64,000 bases of DNA from Isoetes taiwanensis (lineage: Eukaryota; Streptophyta; Lycopodiopsida; Isoetales; Isoetaceae): NCBI GenBank assembly GCA_021234155.1, contig JAJEKV010000054.1, positions 6,547,042-6,611,041 of the forward strand. The letters run 5' to 3'. Numbering within the stretch: position 1 is the first letter of the stretch; each line of letters opens with the position of its first letter. The position numbers and the translations under genes are program-made. Shown one piece after another: positions 1 through 10,370 of this stretch. The notes under the pieces were generated by a model that searched no databases, was not told where the DNA came from, and was given only the letters and a program-made list of their open reading frames with translations.

Positions 1-165
1 CCATGTCTCTTTCCCCTTTCTCTCTCTCCCCCGTGTCTCTTCCCTCTCTCTTCTCTCTCTCTCTCTCTCCCTCTCTCTCTCTTCTATCTCCTCCCTCTCT
101 CTCTTCTCTCTCCTCTCTCTTCTCTCTCCTCTCTCTCTCTCCTTCTCTCCTTCTCTCTCTTCAAT
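1..165. repeat. CT-rich microsatellite
   Basis: Nearly pure pyrimidine tract of CT, CTCTCC and TTCTCT units at the left edge of the window. The apparent open frame here is only Ser/Leu/Pro translated from the repeat and is not a gene. Confidence 0.9.
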
Positions 166-215
166 TATTTGGCCCTCACCCTTAACTATACGTGAAGTCC
201 TATTTTTTTCAAGAA

Positions 216-310
216 ATCAATGCTTGGCCTAGTGGTAAGGATGGGGTGTTTGGGGGGCAAGGTTCAGGGTTCGAATCCCCCCAACACCAAGAAATTTTAA
301 AGTCCTTTTT
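216..310 (+). mobile_element. tRNA-like sequence, probable SINE head
   Basis: A polymerase-III type internal promoter is visible. The A box is TGGCCTAGTGGTAAGG near 225-240 and the B box is GGTTCGAATCC near 265-276, spaced as in a tRNA. CTTGG near 222 can pair with CCAAG near 288, but the rest of the cloverleaf is poor, so a working tRNA is unlikely. The stretch after it (310-382) has no coding content and ends exactly where the duplicated PPR segment begins. A tRNA-derived SINE is the best reading; a decayed tRNA gene is the alternative. Confidence 0.5.
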
Positions 311-382
311 TGAAATAGGAGTGCGTGAAATACACACAAAACATGAAATACAGACGGACGGACGCTATTTTCTATATATATG

Positions 383-3300
383 CCTTAAGCCTGCTTTCAC
401 ATGTTTGAGCATCAATTTCTTTATTTCTGAGGCATCCTTGTCCATGTGAGCATCAGCAAGGATGTTTGACATAAGCACATATCCAGCTACACAAGATCGA
501 TCCAAATTAACAATCTGATTAAAGCACCTCCTTCCAACCTCGACACTGCCATGCATTTTACAAGCACTGAGCAAACTTGTCCAACCCACAATGTCAGATG
601 GCATAATATCATGGAGTGCCTTTTCTGCCTCAATAACACATCCAACACGTCCAAGCAGATCAATCAAGCAAGTATGATGGGAAATACTGGGCATAATGAG
701 GTCGTCATCTCACAGTAACTTGTAATACCAGTGACCTTCATCCATTAGCCCTCGCGACGCTCAATGCAATCAGTATGTTAGTAAATAATGCCTCATTAGG
801 CTTTATTCCCTCCTGTTGCATCTTTTGAAAGCAGTGCAGAGCTAGAACATGCTCCCCATGCTGCGCATACCCTGAAATCATTGCGCCCCATGATATCACA
901 TTCCTATTTGGTAATGCATGGAATACTGCAGCTGCTTCCTCAAAACAACCACATTTGGCATATGTATCAACAAGCGTGTTCCCAATTACAACCTCTAGAT
1001 GGAACCCGCATTTCACAATCTCCTTATGGATAAACCTGCATTCATCTAATGCCCCAACATTTGCGCATGCTTTCAGTGTACTCAGAAATATGACTTTATC
1101 TGGAATTATGCCTCAATAATACATCCAACACGTCCAAGCAGATCAATCAAGCAAGTATGATGGGAAATACTGGGCATAATGAGGTCGTCATCTCGCAGTA
1201 ACTTGTAATACCAGTGACCTTCATCCATTAGCCCCGCACGGCTCAATGCAATCAGTATGTTAGTAAATAATGCCTCATTAGGCATTATTCCCTCCTGTTG
1301 CATCTATTGAAAGCAGTGCAGAGCTAGAACATGCTCCCCATGCTGCGCATACCCTGAAATCATTGCGCCCCATGATATCACATTCCTATTTGGTAATGCA
1401 TGGAATACTGCAGCTGCTTCCTCAAAACAACCACATTTGCATATGTATCAACAAGCGTGTTCCCAATTACAACCTCTAGATGGAACCCGCATTTCACAAT
1501 CTCCTTATGGATAAACCTGCATTCATCTAATGCCCCAACATTTGCGCATGCTTTCAGTGTACTCAGAAATATGACTTTATCTGGAATTACCCCATGCTGT
1601 TGCAATTTTTTGAAACATCCTAGAGCCTCACCACCTTCGTCATTGTGGGCATATCCTTCAATCATGGCACCCCAAGAAACTGGATTTCGGTTTGGCAATG
1701 CATTAAATGATTTGCTTGCCTCATCCACACTTCCACACTTGGCATACATATCAACCAGGCTATTTCCTATGGCAACATCTGTTTGAAGACCTCTATTGAT
1801 TATCTCCCCGTGAATGAGCCTTCCTTGTTCAATGTCTCCCGTGCTAGAACATGCTTTTAAAAGGCTAAGGTATGTGACATCATTCAGTCTTAAGTGCCCA
1901 TACTGCATATTGTTGAATAGCTCTAGAGCTATAAGGCCATCACCACGCTGAGAATACCCTCCAATAATTGCATTCAATGATGCTACATTTGGTTGTATGC
2001 CACTTTCTTGCATTTTCTCAAAACATTCAAAAGCCAGAATATCATGTCCATGCTGAATGCATCCTGCAACCATAGCATTCCATACAACCACGTTCTTATT
2101 TGTCAAGCTGTCAAAGACACTCCATGCTTCAGAGAAGCTCCTGCATTTCATATACATGTCCACCAGGGCACCACTTAGAGTGTCCAGATGGAGTCTCGTC
2201 TCAATTATGTCTTCATGAATCAACCTGCTTTGTTCGACTGCTCCTTTGACTGCACATGCTTTTAACAAGCCCAAAAATGTGACCTCATCTGGACTTATAC
2301 CAATTTCCATCATCTTCCCATAGCATTGCATCACTAAATGGGCCTCCCCTTGATGGGAATATGCTGAAATCATCACATTCCATGAAACCAAATCATTTGC
2401 TGGCAACTTATTAAAGACCACATGTGCTTCATCTAGGCACCCACAGTTGGCATACATATCAACTATTGTGTTTCCAACAACAAGATCAGACTGAAGTTGG
2501 CTTTTAATGACTTTTGCATGGATAAGTCTACCCTCTTGTATTGCCCCTATGCTAGCACATCCTTTGAAGCCACTCAAGAATGTGACCTTATTTGGCACTA
2601 AGCCTTCCTGTTGCATCTTCAAAAAATATTCTAAGCATAGATGACCCTGTCCTTGCTGGCATATCCAGCAATTATAGCATTCCATGAAACTACATTCGGT
2701 TTTAGTCCTTCTTGTTGCATCGCATTGAGACACTCCACAGCCTGAACACAGCCTTCACATTGAGCATATGCTGCAATCATTGAATTCCATGAGACCACAT
2801 TTCGGTTAGGCAACCTAGCGAATACAAAATTTGCCTCCTCCATGCCCTTGCATTTTGCATACATATCAACCAAGGCACTTCCAACAAAAACATCTGAATT
2901 AAGACCTTCCTTAATAATCTGATCATGAATGAGCCTGCCATCTTCTATTGATCCAATGCTTGCACATGCCTTTAAAACAGCTAAAAATGTTACTTTATTT
3001 GGTGTTATTCCCTCCACTTTCATTTTCTCAAAGCATCCTAGGGCCAGAGTACCTTCATCTTGCTGGGCACATCCTGCAATCATTGCATTCCAAGACACCA
3101 CGTCCCAACATACTAAATCTTCAAAGACTCTACATGCGTCATTCAAACTCCCACATTTTGCATACATATCAATGAGGGAGTTCCCAACAATAGTATCTGA
3201 AAGAAATGCACTTTCATTTATCTGCTTTTGAACCTGCCTCCCCTTTTCTATGGCTCCTATGCTGGCGCATAAATTCAAGACACTCAAAATGGTGACCTTG

Positions 3301-3749
3301 TTTGGAATTATGCCTTCCAGTTGCATATCCTCGTAACATTTCAAGGCTAAAAAACTTTCACCATTTTGAGCATATCCTGCAATCACGAAATTCCACGAAA
3401 CCACGTTTGGCACTAGGCCTTCCTCTTGCATTTTCCTGAAACAGTCTAAAGCCCAGACACTCTTTCCACTTAAAGCATATCCAGCAATCAGTGCATTCCA
3501 TGAAACCACATTGCGAATTTTTAATCTTTCAAAGACTTCACAGGCTTCGTCAATGCTGAGGCATGTTGAGTACATATGGACCAAGCTGTTTCCAAGGACA
3601 TGAGACTCAAGGCCATTCTTTAGAATCTGCCCATGAACAACTTTCCCCTGAAAAAGGGCCTTAATCTTAGTGCAAGCCTTGATAATGGCACACACATGTT
3701 GATCATTTGACCATTTCATTTGTAGTACAATCCCGGGGCCGATTGGCAT
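383..3749 (-). pseudogene. PLS-class PPR gene, broken copy
   Basis: Degenerate duplicate of the PPR gene at 10371-13337. PPR proteins bind organellar RNA, one base per repeat, in editing, splicing or stability. The frame starts at 3749 with the same MPIGPGIV N-terminus. It breaks at about 2657, where one G of a GGG run is missing, and again at about 1438 by loss of one G. A 482-bp tandem duplication repeats the last S/P/L motifs, and the extra unit has a further frameshift near 750. The E-region ending (365-694) is present, but the last residues differ because homology stops at 383. A full-length protein cannot be made. Identity outside the breaks is very high, so the decay is recent. Confidence 0.9.
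626..1590. repeat. 482-bp tandem duplication inside the PPR pseudogene
   Basis: Unit 1 is about 626-1108 and unit 2 about 1109-1590. Landmarks such as ggcataatgaggtcg recur at 691 and 1173, and ctcagaaatatgac at 1081 and 1562. The junction joins tctggaatta to tgcctcaata. The intact copy at 10.4-13.3 kb has only one unit, so this arose after the segmental duplication. Confidence 0.9.
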
Positions 3750-4180
3750 TGCTGAACCTTAGAAATGCCAAGGTCATAGTAGCCATACATTGGCCTCTGG
3801 AATCTGGTTGGGGACCATGCCTTCGTGCAGCAGTTTCCTATAGATACAGACAATTTGGAGCGGTTTTTGGCAATCCCATAGAATGGAGAATGCATCTGAG
3901 AGGCTAAGTGGATCTGTGGGATTACCTTCATTGCTGCTGCTGCTGCTCCTCGTGAAAACCATACAAAATGCTGCATCCTTGACTTATTAGGTAATTGTCA
4001 TCCTTGAGATAGGTCTTCGAAGTGAATATAGAGGAATCGTGCAAGGACTTGAGTTACTAACTGAGTCAAGGATGGCATAGAAGTTTTTTTTGTTTTTAGA
4101 TAAAAGCATGGAATATTCTTTTTGGAGGGTTTGGGCATATCCCTATTAAACAGCTTCGGCTTAGAGACTTCGGCTTAGTG

Positions 4181-4608
4181 ATTATGAAATTCGAGGGGGA
4201 GACGTTGGAACAACTGAAACAGTACAAGTACCTAAGTGTTGAATTCTCAAACAACTACAAATGGGATGCAGGACTTCAAAAGCACATCTCTAAAGGTATA
4301 AAATGTCTTTACAACACTATGAGTATGTGGGAAAATCTGCATATGTAGAAGTGCAATATTAGGAAGCTTATGTATAAAACGTTGGTTCAACCAGTGATTT
4401 TATATTGCTGCCCAGCTTGGGGTCCAGGTCTCTTTAAACAAGAAAGAAGTTGAGAAAGTGCAAAAACGCTTCTTATTAGAATAGAATAGAATAGAATTGT
4501 TTTTAAGGCGTGAAGAACAAATACCATATGCCATGTTACTCGCTAAAACAGGTCTAATTCCTTTAGAGGCCAAAGCATTATGTAAACATTGGAATATTTT
4601 TGGAGGGA
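4181..4608 (+). mobile_element. LINE reverse-transcriptase tail fragment (part 1, left block)
   Basis: The plus strand encodes pieces such as FEGETLEQLKQYKYLSVEF and EQIPYAMLLAKTGLIPLEA in shifting frames. These correspond to the thumb and C-terminal region of the non-LTR retrotransposon at 19278-20765 (compare VAPTYKYLGNEFS and VPYQILLQETDFLPF there). An AGAAT run sits inside at about 4478-4498. The fragment is cut at 4609 by an inverted-repeat element and resumes at about 6256. Confidence 0.6.
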
Positions 4609-5204
4609 GTAATGGCCGAGACTGGCCCATTTCGGGTTATAATGGCCTGGCGGCGGGCCAGGTCACGGCGGCGCCGATTATAAACGTAGAATCATGGATA
4701 AGTATAAAACAAAATATTCGCGAGGCCAATAGCAAAAAACATGAATAGAAGGCAAGGTTTTAAAATAAAAAGGAGAATAGCCGACTCTGAAGGAAAGCCA
4801 TTGGATGGCATTGGTGTCTAGTTACAGTGATGGCGGCTTCAAACATAGAACTGTACATGTAGGATAGCCCATCGGTATCCATGGATTTTCAAATGTTTGA
4901 AGGCCATCGGTATCCAAATCGTTTCAAGTCTTACCAACCAAATGCTGCTACCTACACTTCTATCATGAATAGCGTTTCAAAAGCCAAAATGATGCATCGG
5001 GCTTATGCTCTTATTAATGAGATGCATGCTCTTATTAATGAGATGCATGCATGAGAATGCTCGCCTACATGTACAGTTCTATGCACAGTTCCTATTTACA
5101 GTTCTATGTTTGAAAATGTTTGAGTTACGCCTAGCGGGGCGTCGCCGTGACCTGGCCCGCCGCCAGGCCATTATAACCCAAAATGGGCCAGTCTCGGCCA
5201 TTAC
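4609..5204. mobile_element. Foldback/MITE with ~65-bp terminal inverted repeats (left block)
   Basis: The left end GTAATGGCCGAGACTGGCCC and the right end near 5140-5204 are inverted copies of each other over about 65 bp, including the GC-rich CCTGGCGGCGGGCCAGGTCACGG part. A second inverted pair (AAACATAGAACTGTACATGTAGG at about 4829, inverted near 5064) lies inside. A 20-bp tandem repeat (ATGCTCTTATTAATGAGATG) is at about 5007-5047. I see no clear target-site duplication and no transposase. Confidence 0.8.
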
Positions 5205-5235
5205 CCGACGTAAACGTCAAGACCATGCAATTTCG

Positions 5236-5272
5236 TCCGCCACGTGTTCGCCACGTGGCGGAGGTATAAAAG
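5236..5272 (+). promoter_or_regulatory. G-box pair and TATA box
   Basis: The palindromic stretch CCGCCACGTG-TTCG-CCACGTGGCGG holds two CACGTG G-boxes (bZIP/bHLH sites). It is followed within 10 bp by GGTATAAAAGG, a strong TATA box. In the right block the first G-box has become CACATG while the second G-box and TATA are kept. The arrangement predicts transcription to the right, starting near 5295-5305. Confidence 0.6.
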
Positions 5273-5641
5273 GTTCATTTTTATGTTAGCAAAACCTTTT
5301 TCCCGTTGTCGTCGATGTCCAGCGATGGTGTCTGTGTTCTTCTAACTTCAGCTATGGCGCCCGTTGCATTTTTGGCTGGCTGGCCTTGAATCCACCGTTG
5401 CTACTCCCTGACGAAGTTTGGCGATGTTTGGCGAAGTTTCTTGAGAGTTTTTTCGATTTTTGGATCTCTGGTTATGGCGCTTGTTGGTTTCTTGTCAGGC
5501 GATGCGTTTTGATCACGAAGTTTGGCGTCTGTGTTGAGGTTTTCTTGCATGTTCTTCATAAAAGTTGTTGCATGCAAGTTTTAACTTGCTTTTTGCTTGT
5601 TTAGCATCTTTAACAACTGTTTGGACGTGCCGATCTTCAAA

Positions 5642-5849
5642 ATGGTAAGCATGCATGTTATAATATTAGATTATTTTTGCAAGATTCTAACAGTGTTCTG
5701 TCTTTTTCTTGCAGGTTTCCATGGAGAGGTTTATCGAGTGCTTGATCATGGCGTCTGTCGTGCTTTTGATTCTGGTGTCGGCTTCTAAACATTGCTTAAG
5801 TTTTTCTTGTAGTATAATGGAGGATATTGAATATTTTTGTAACCAATAG
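5642..5849 (+). CDS. Possible spliced micro-ORF, 45 residues
   Basis: ATG at 5642-5644 is followed at once by a donor GTAAGC. A 70-bp intron (5645-5714) contains a TTCTAAC branch-site-like motif and ends TTCTTGCAG. Joined to 5715-5849 this gives 45 codons plus TAG. The peptide has a hydrophobic run (MASVVLLILVSAS) that could be a signal peptide or membrane anchor, followed by three cysteines. The right-block copy keeps ATG, both splice sites, length and stop, with two conservative changes. Many upstream ATGs in the leader argue against efficient translation, so a non-coding transcript is equally possible. No family is recognised. Confidence 0.3.
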
Positions 5850-6255
5850 TGGTGGCCAGTCATTTGTTGGCGGAACTATCAACAACTTCTTCATCAACTA
5901 TGCTGATCTAAAAGATATGAATATTGTGCTCGAAGGTCTTAAGAAAAAATGTTGAAGACTTGATCCCTTTTTTATATTGAATTCTGGAATGAAGATCATT
6001 GATCTTGATCTCTTGTACTTCAGAACTTTTGAATGCACTTTTGAACTTTTGATCTCGATGTCTTGTACTTCAAAACTTTTGTATTACTTCTTTTGTGTTA
6101 GGATAAACTTCTATTGAAAAACTTGTATTATTTAATGAAAAACTTGTATGCAAACACTAGGCCATTATAGAAAAACTTGTAAGGAAAGACTAAGCCATTA
6201 TGGAATATAATGGCGGTCTGAAAAACAGTAAAATTGCATGGTCTTGACGTTTACG

Positions 6256-6485
6256 CAAGATTAAAAAGCCCAAAAGTGACCGACTTCCTTATCTTGCTCT
6301 CTGGATCTACAATACAAATTATTATAGGCTGGTATAGACAGTTTGCAGAATGGTTAGACCATTGGAGGATGGACATTAATGATTTACGGGATGCATCAAT
6401 TGGTATTAGAGATTTTGTTGTGGAGAAGGGGGTACACAAGCTTTGGTTAGAAGAGAAAGTGAAGATGAAATTTTATCATAAATAA
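6256..6485 (+). mobile_element. LINE fragment, part 2 (left block)
   Basis: Open frame reading ARLKSPKVTDFLILLSGS, then WYRQFAEWLDHWRMDINDL, to a stop at 6485. It continues the LINE C-terminal fragment that stops at 4608. The two parts are separated only by the inverted-repeat elements, so those inserted into a pre-existing LINE copy. Confidence 0.45.
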
Positions 6486-6705
6486 ATAAACCTAACGCTG
6501 ATATACAGGGAACAAGACTACCTAAATGCGAGCATTGAAAAAGGAAAAGGCAGTTGATTGCACAATTAAAGTTAAGCTCCTATGACCTGAAATCGAAATG
6601 GGTCGTCAAAATGGAATGCCTAGAGAGGAGAGAACCTATCCATGCTGTTGGTTTCAGGCAATTAAGGACGAGCATCGTGCATTTTTAATATACCCAAATT
6701 TCAGC

Positions 6706-7492
6706 ATTTTTAATATACCCAAATTTTTACAAGTTTGCAACTGCATCGATAAATTTCTTTAATTAAACAATTGTTTGTTAATAATAAAGAGAACACAATG
6801 TAAATGTACAGAGGAAGGGAAACAGAGGCTCCCCGTCCGCAAAATGCCTTTCCACAAAATCGGCAAGGGCCTGCGACTCGTGATAGCTGAGATCTAATCT
6901 AGCGAATTTTTGCAGAAGAGGAGCCTATGTTTCTCTTTCCCTACAAAATGGAAACTAGAAAGCCAGATGTATTGACAGATTAGGGAGCATTCACAGATTA
7001 GGGAAGAGATCTGGCAAAGAGTCGCTGCAAAGACGAAAGAAGATTAGGGAGAAGATGTAGAGCTTTTTGCAACCTACTCGAAGAATCTGCTCTATGCGAC
7101 CTGCCTTGTGTGTTGCTCAAAGTACTGATGGCATCCTGAAGAATCCTAATCTACCAGCAAACCCTAAAAACAAGACCTGCTTAGCCGGTCATGCAAACTA
7201 GAACGACTCAACTTCCATTTTGCGTTGTAGGCTAGTGCCACGTGGCTGCATAAGAATGCACACCAGAGAATATAGTGGACCCAATTTCCATTTTGTACTC
7301 ACATGTTCATAAATCTCTGGAAAACTTGTGAATTTTAAGTCTCAAAAGGAATCTTGGGGAATTGAATGAGATCTCAAGAGACTCAAGGAAAACCACAAGT
7401 ATCTTTTACGCCATTAGTAGTGGGATCAAACAAATATTGCCGCAATAAAATTCTTGTGCGAGCTAAGTTCTTCGATCATCCTCCTATATTAC
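6706..7492. other. Non-coding spacer
   Basis: AT-rich sequence between the left duplicated block and the solo LTR. I see no convincing reading frame, RNA gene or repeat, apart from the short tandem at 6680-6729 that marks the block boundary. Confidence 0.6.
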
Positions 7493-8947
7493 TGTGACGT
7501 CCCCTACTCATATACGATGCACGCACCGTATACAAATAGGAGTTCATCCCCCGTACCAGCTCCATACTGATACAGGACCCTCCACATATCACTGTGACCG
7601 TCTGGAGTCCACAGTGGGAAGAGTGAAGGGGTCATTTTACCCCGTCTCCCTCAGGGCCTACCTAGCTGCGGAAGCGTAAACATACACGTCAGTATCATAA
7701 CATCATATATCCACCTCGAAGGGTGGCACATCAACATCTGCATAGACAAAGATCAGCACAATACAAAGGAAGTTCCTATCCAAGGCTCAGACTCGGGGGT
7801 GGCCCGACAAGCTTGGGTCTCGTGAGTTGAGTCTGAGATAGAATCATGACAATGGATTGGGCTGGCATAAGAACATGGCTTAGGGTTGTCCACTCCATCC
7901 GCCCCTCCTGTGCACACTTTGCAGAGTAGGTTGAAAAGTGTTGGGACCTGACTGTAGCCCGCCGGATGCATAGCCAAAGGGGCTATTCCTGGGTTGCATC
8001 TCCCGGGCCCGATGGGGCGGTAGGGATCACTCCCACCGAGAGATCTCCATCTTGACCCAAGGTGACTAGAGGGCCACTTGCCCTTAGACTTAACCTTTGG
8101 AAGGTGAACTCCACCCCGCAGGGTGTCGAGCCCATGCCTTACCCCACACTCGGTGGCAAGCCATTAGACCTAGGGTGGGCCTTACACACCCAGGGATCGG
8201 TCAAGGGTCGAGAACCACGAACCTCATTCTAAGCCCGGTCGGCCCCTTCACCCACAACCGGTGGGGTTCTTGTACCAGGGCAATTCTAGTAATGCACTAA
8301 GAGGGACTAGCTAGGAGCATCATCTACTAAGCTTTAAGTCTCTACCCCCCTTCCCAATACAATGAGTCCACAGAATACATCCGTCCATCATATCAACATA
8401 AGTAATAAGAACTAATCTAATTCATAGAGTTAGGTTCTTTAGTTAGAGTCAATCTCGGGATGCAGCTTGGCTACTAAGGGTGATTTAATAGGCTAAACCC
8501 CTTTGGTTCAAGGCTGGAATAAGGTTTAGGCTATTCAATCGACCAAATACGATCCCACGGTTCCTCCTCTCGATCCGAAGCGTCCATGTCTGCTCGCTTA
8601 CGGATGGTCGGAAGGATGATCGACAAGTCGGGGCGCAGGGCAGATCGTGGGAGTTGGAATTGCCCTCGTCGGTGGCCTTGAATCGGACTCAGAAGGTGCA
8701 GTGGGCTTAAAAAGGGAAAGTTAGGGTTTGGTGCCTTATGTAGGCTATCAGTTTGGTCTACCTTTAATGGGTTAAAGGTCTAAAAGTGCGCACATTGCTA
8801 AGTGTGCTCACCATTGCAAGCTGCCCCCTAGGGCGCCCTTGCTTGGTACACGCCGGCGCATTAACGCCGATTGGGACGGCGGTAATGCTGCGATTTGGAT
8901 CAATATCGATACGGCCCCGACCGTATAATCTTTGGCCGAACGTCACA
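7493..8947 (-). mobile_element. Solo LTR of a Ty3/gypsy element
   Basis: Begins TGTGACGTCCCC and ends CGTCACA, the same inverted ends as the LTRs of the chromovirus at 21764-30455. It is flanked on both sides by ATTAC (7488-7492 and 8948-8952), a 5-bp target duplication. Internal blocks match that LTR in reverse orientation, such as the cactccatccgcccctcctg stretch near 7890 and tgtcgagcccatgccttacc near 8125. No gag-pol lies beside it, so it is what remains after recombination between two LTRs. Confidence 0.9.
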
Positions 8948-8989
8948 ATTACAAAGTTATCTTGTATATATGTGCCACGTTGCATTTCT

Positions 8990-9370
8990 CATTGCCATGT
9001 CATTAAACCCTATATTATCAAATCCTAGACAATATACGATATGATGATGTGGCATGCACCATCTAGGGTTTGATGACATAGCACTTTTCATGAAGTTATG
9101 TGTATGTCATGCATCAAACCCTAGATTGTGCCACATTGCCACATCGTCAAACCGATAGATTATACCACGTGGCATTTTTATCAAACCCTAGGTTGTGCAT
9201 GCCACATCATCAAATCCTAGATTGTGCCACATGGCATTTTGTATTGCGACGTCATTTAAAGTGTCATGCATCAAACTCTAGATTGCCACGACATCTAAAG
9301 TGACACGTCATCAAACCCTAGATTGTACATGCCACATCATCAAACCCCAGATTGTGCCACGTGGCATTAA
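8990..9370. repeat. Degenerate minisatellite with AAACCCTAG cores
   Basis: About eight imperfect units built around CATCAAACCCTAGATTGTGCCACRTGGCA, with unit length around 40 bp. The core contains the plant telomere heptamer AAACCCT, but spaced and never in tandem heptamers, so this is not telomeric DNA. It starts just outside the solo LTR. Confidence 0.75.
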
Positions 9371-9599
9371 ACTATGAAACTTGAAATACAATCTTAGTTG
9401 AATTTGGAATCAAGGTTGAAGGCCTTATTAACTTACAACAATGGCCAAAATAATAGTTGTACACTTCCAATATGTCAAATTAAATCTTTGTGGTTGTTCC
9501 ATCGTGTTAGACAATATTGCATGTTCCAATATAACATTACTATCCCACACATTAATAGCCCACTTCTATGAACAATCACATGGTGGCCAATTTTCTAGT

Positions 9600-10050
9600 T
9601 AGCAAAGAATGCTTGAGCATAAGCACACATCCGGCTACACGAAGTTTGATCTAGATTAATTTCTTGATTCTCCTTGTCCATATGAGCATTAGCACGAATG
9701 TTCGAACATACACAAAGTTTGATCTAAATTAACAATTAGATTAAAGCATTTTTTTCCAACCTAATAGCACCATGCAATTTGCAAGCACTAGCAAACTCGT
9801 CCAACCCATAATGTCACGGCATTATATCATGGAGTGCCTTTTTTTGACTCAATAACACATCCGGAGCATCCACGAAAATCAATTTAGCAACCATGATGTG
9901 AAACACTGGGCATAATGAGGTTGGCCATCTCACAGCAACTTGTATTTTACAAGTGGCCTCTATTAGCCGAGCATATGTTAAGAAGATAAGGTAGCTGAGG
10001 AACCAATTGAATCCAAGCACTCCAAAAGAGCAACCCTCCATGCAGAAAGT
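9600..10050 (-). pseudogene. Remnant of a third PPR gene (C-terminal part)
   Basis: The minus strand matches the E-region end of the nearby PPR gene but with many substitutions and indels. Examples are gcattatatcatggagtgcc near 9818, corresponding to gcataatatcatggagtgcc in the intact gene, and the gagcataagcacacatccgg stretch near 9613. Divergence is much greater than between the two main copies, so this is an older paralogue fragment. No usable frame remains. Confidence 0.75.
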
Positions 10051-10370
10051 GCTAATCTCGCTTTTGTCCTTTGTTTAAAAATGCATGTTGCCATGTACCT
10101 TGCTCATTTTAAACATAAATGATACCACTCAAGTGCACCACTTTTTACTCTTTCTTCAGTGTTCCAAAAAATCGGAGCCTAAGGAATGAGTTACTCCCAT
10201 TGGTGGGGCTTGATTCCAGTTATTCATATATCCCCGTCCCATTTCTGTTACATGGGATTCCAGTCTGTTGTAAATAAACAACCCGAACACAATATTAAGA
10301 TGACTAAGAAGATCAAGCCATGTAGTCCTCATATTGCAAACTATTCCTATAGTGTGTAATATCGTCACTA
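10051..10370. other. Non-coding spacer
   Basis: Sequence between the old PPR remnant and the stop codon of the intact PPR gene. Nothing recognisable; it should hold the 3' end of the PPR transcript. Confidence 0.5.

Larger units (their letters stand above)
5209..6255 (+). mobile_element. TIR element carrying a promoter and an intron-like unit (left block)
   Basis: Perfect 25-bp inverted repeats bound the unit: CGTAAACGTCAAGACCATGC at 5209 onward and its reverse complement ending at 6255. It interrupts the LINE fragment together with the adjacent MITE. Inside are two G-box hexamers, a TATA box, many short reading frames and a consensus 70-bp intron. No transposase is visible, so it is non-autonomous, or a captured cellular transcription unit. 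The same unit is at 14838-15885. Confidence 0.7.
383..6705. repeat. Segmental duplication, left copy
   Basis: This block matches 10449-16331 almost base for base: PPR gene, upstream region, LINE fragment and the two inverted-repeat elements. It is longer than the right copy mainly because of a 482-bp internal tandem duplication. The left edge abuts the SINE-like sequence. The right edge falls in a 25-bp tandem repeat (catttttaatatacccaaa twice, about 6680-6729). About 145 bp near 4036-4180 differ completely from 13624-13774, so one copy has lost or replaced sequence there. Confidence 0.9.

Noticed and set aside
3-185. Sixty-codon open frame at the left edge
   Set aside because: Translation of the CT microsatellite only.
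216-300. Functional tRNA gene
   Set aside because: A and B boxes are present but the acceptor and T stems have mismatches, no sensible anticodon arm forms, and there is no clean terminator.
1400-3231. Several 60-130-codon plus-strand frames opposite the PPR copies
   Set aside because: Antisense shadows of PPR repeats; the same frames appear opposite the intact copy and show only the repeat's codon pattern.
5005-5604. Single-exon protein genes inside the TIR elements
   Set aside because: Frames overlap the inverted repeats and promoter, and have no conserved content; only the spliced 45-codon frame is worth keeping, at low confidence.
8990-9370. Interstitial telomere repeat
   Set aside because: AAACCCT never occurs in head-to-tail heptamers; it is part of a longer unit.
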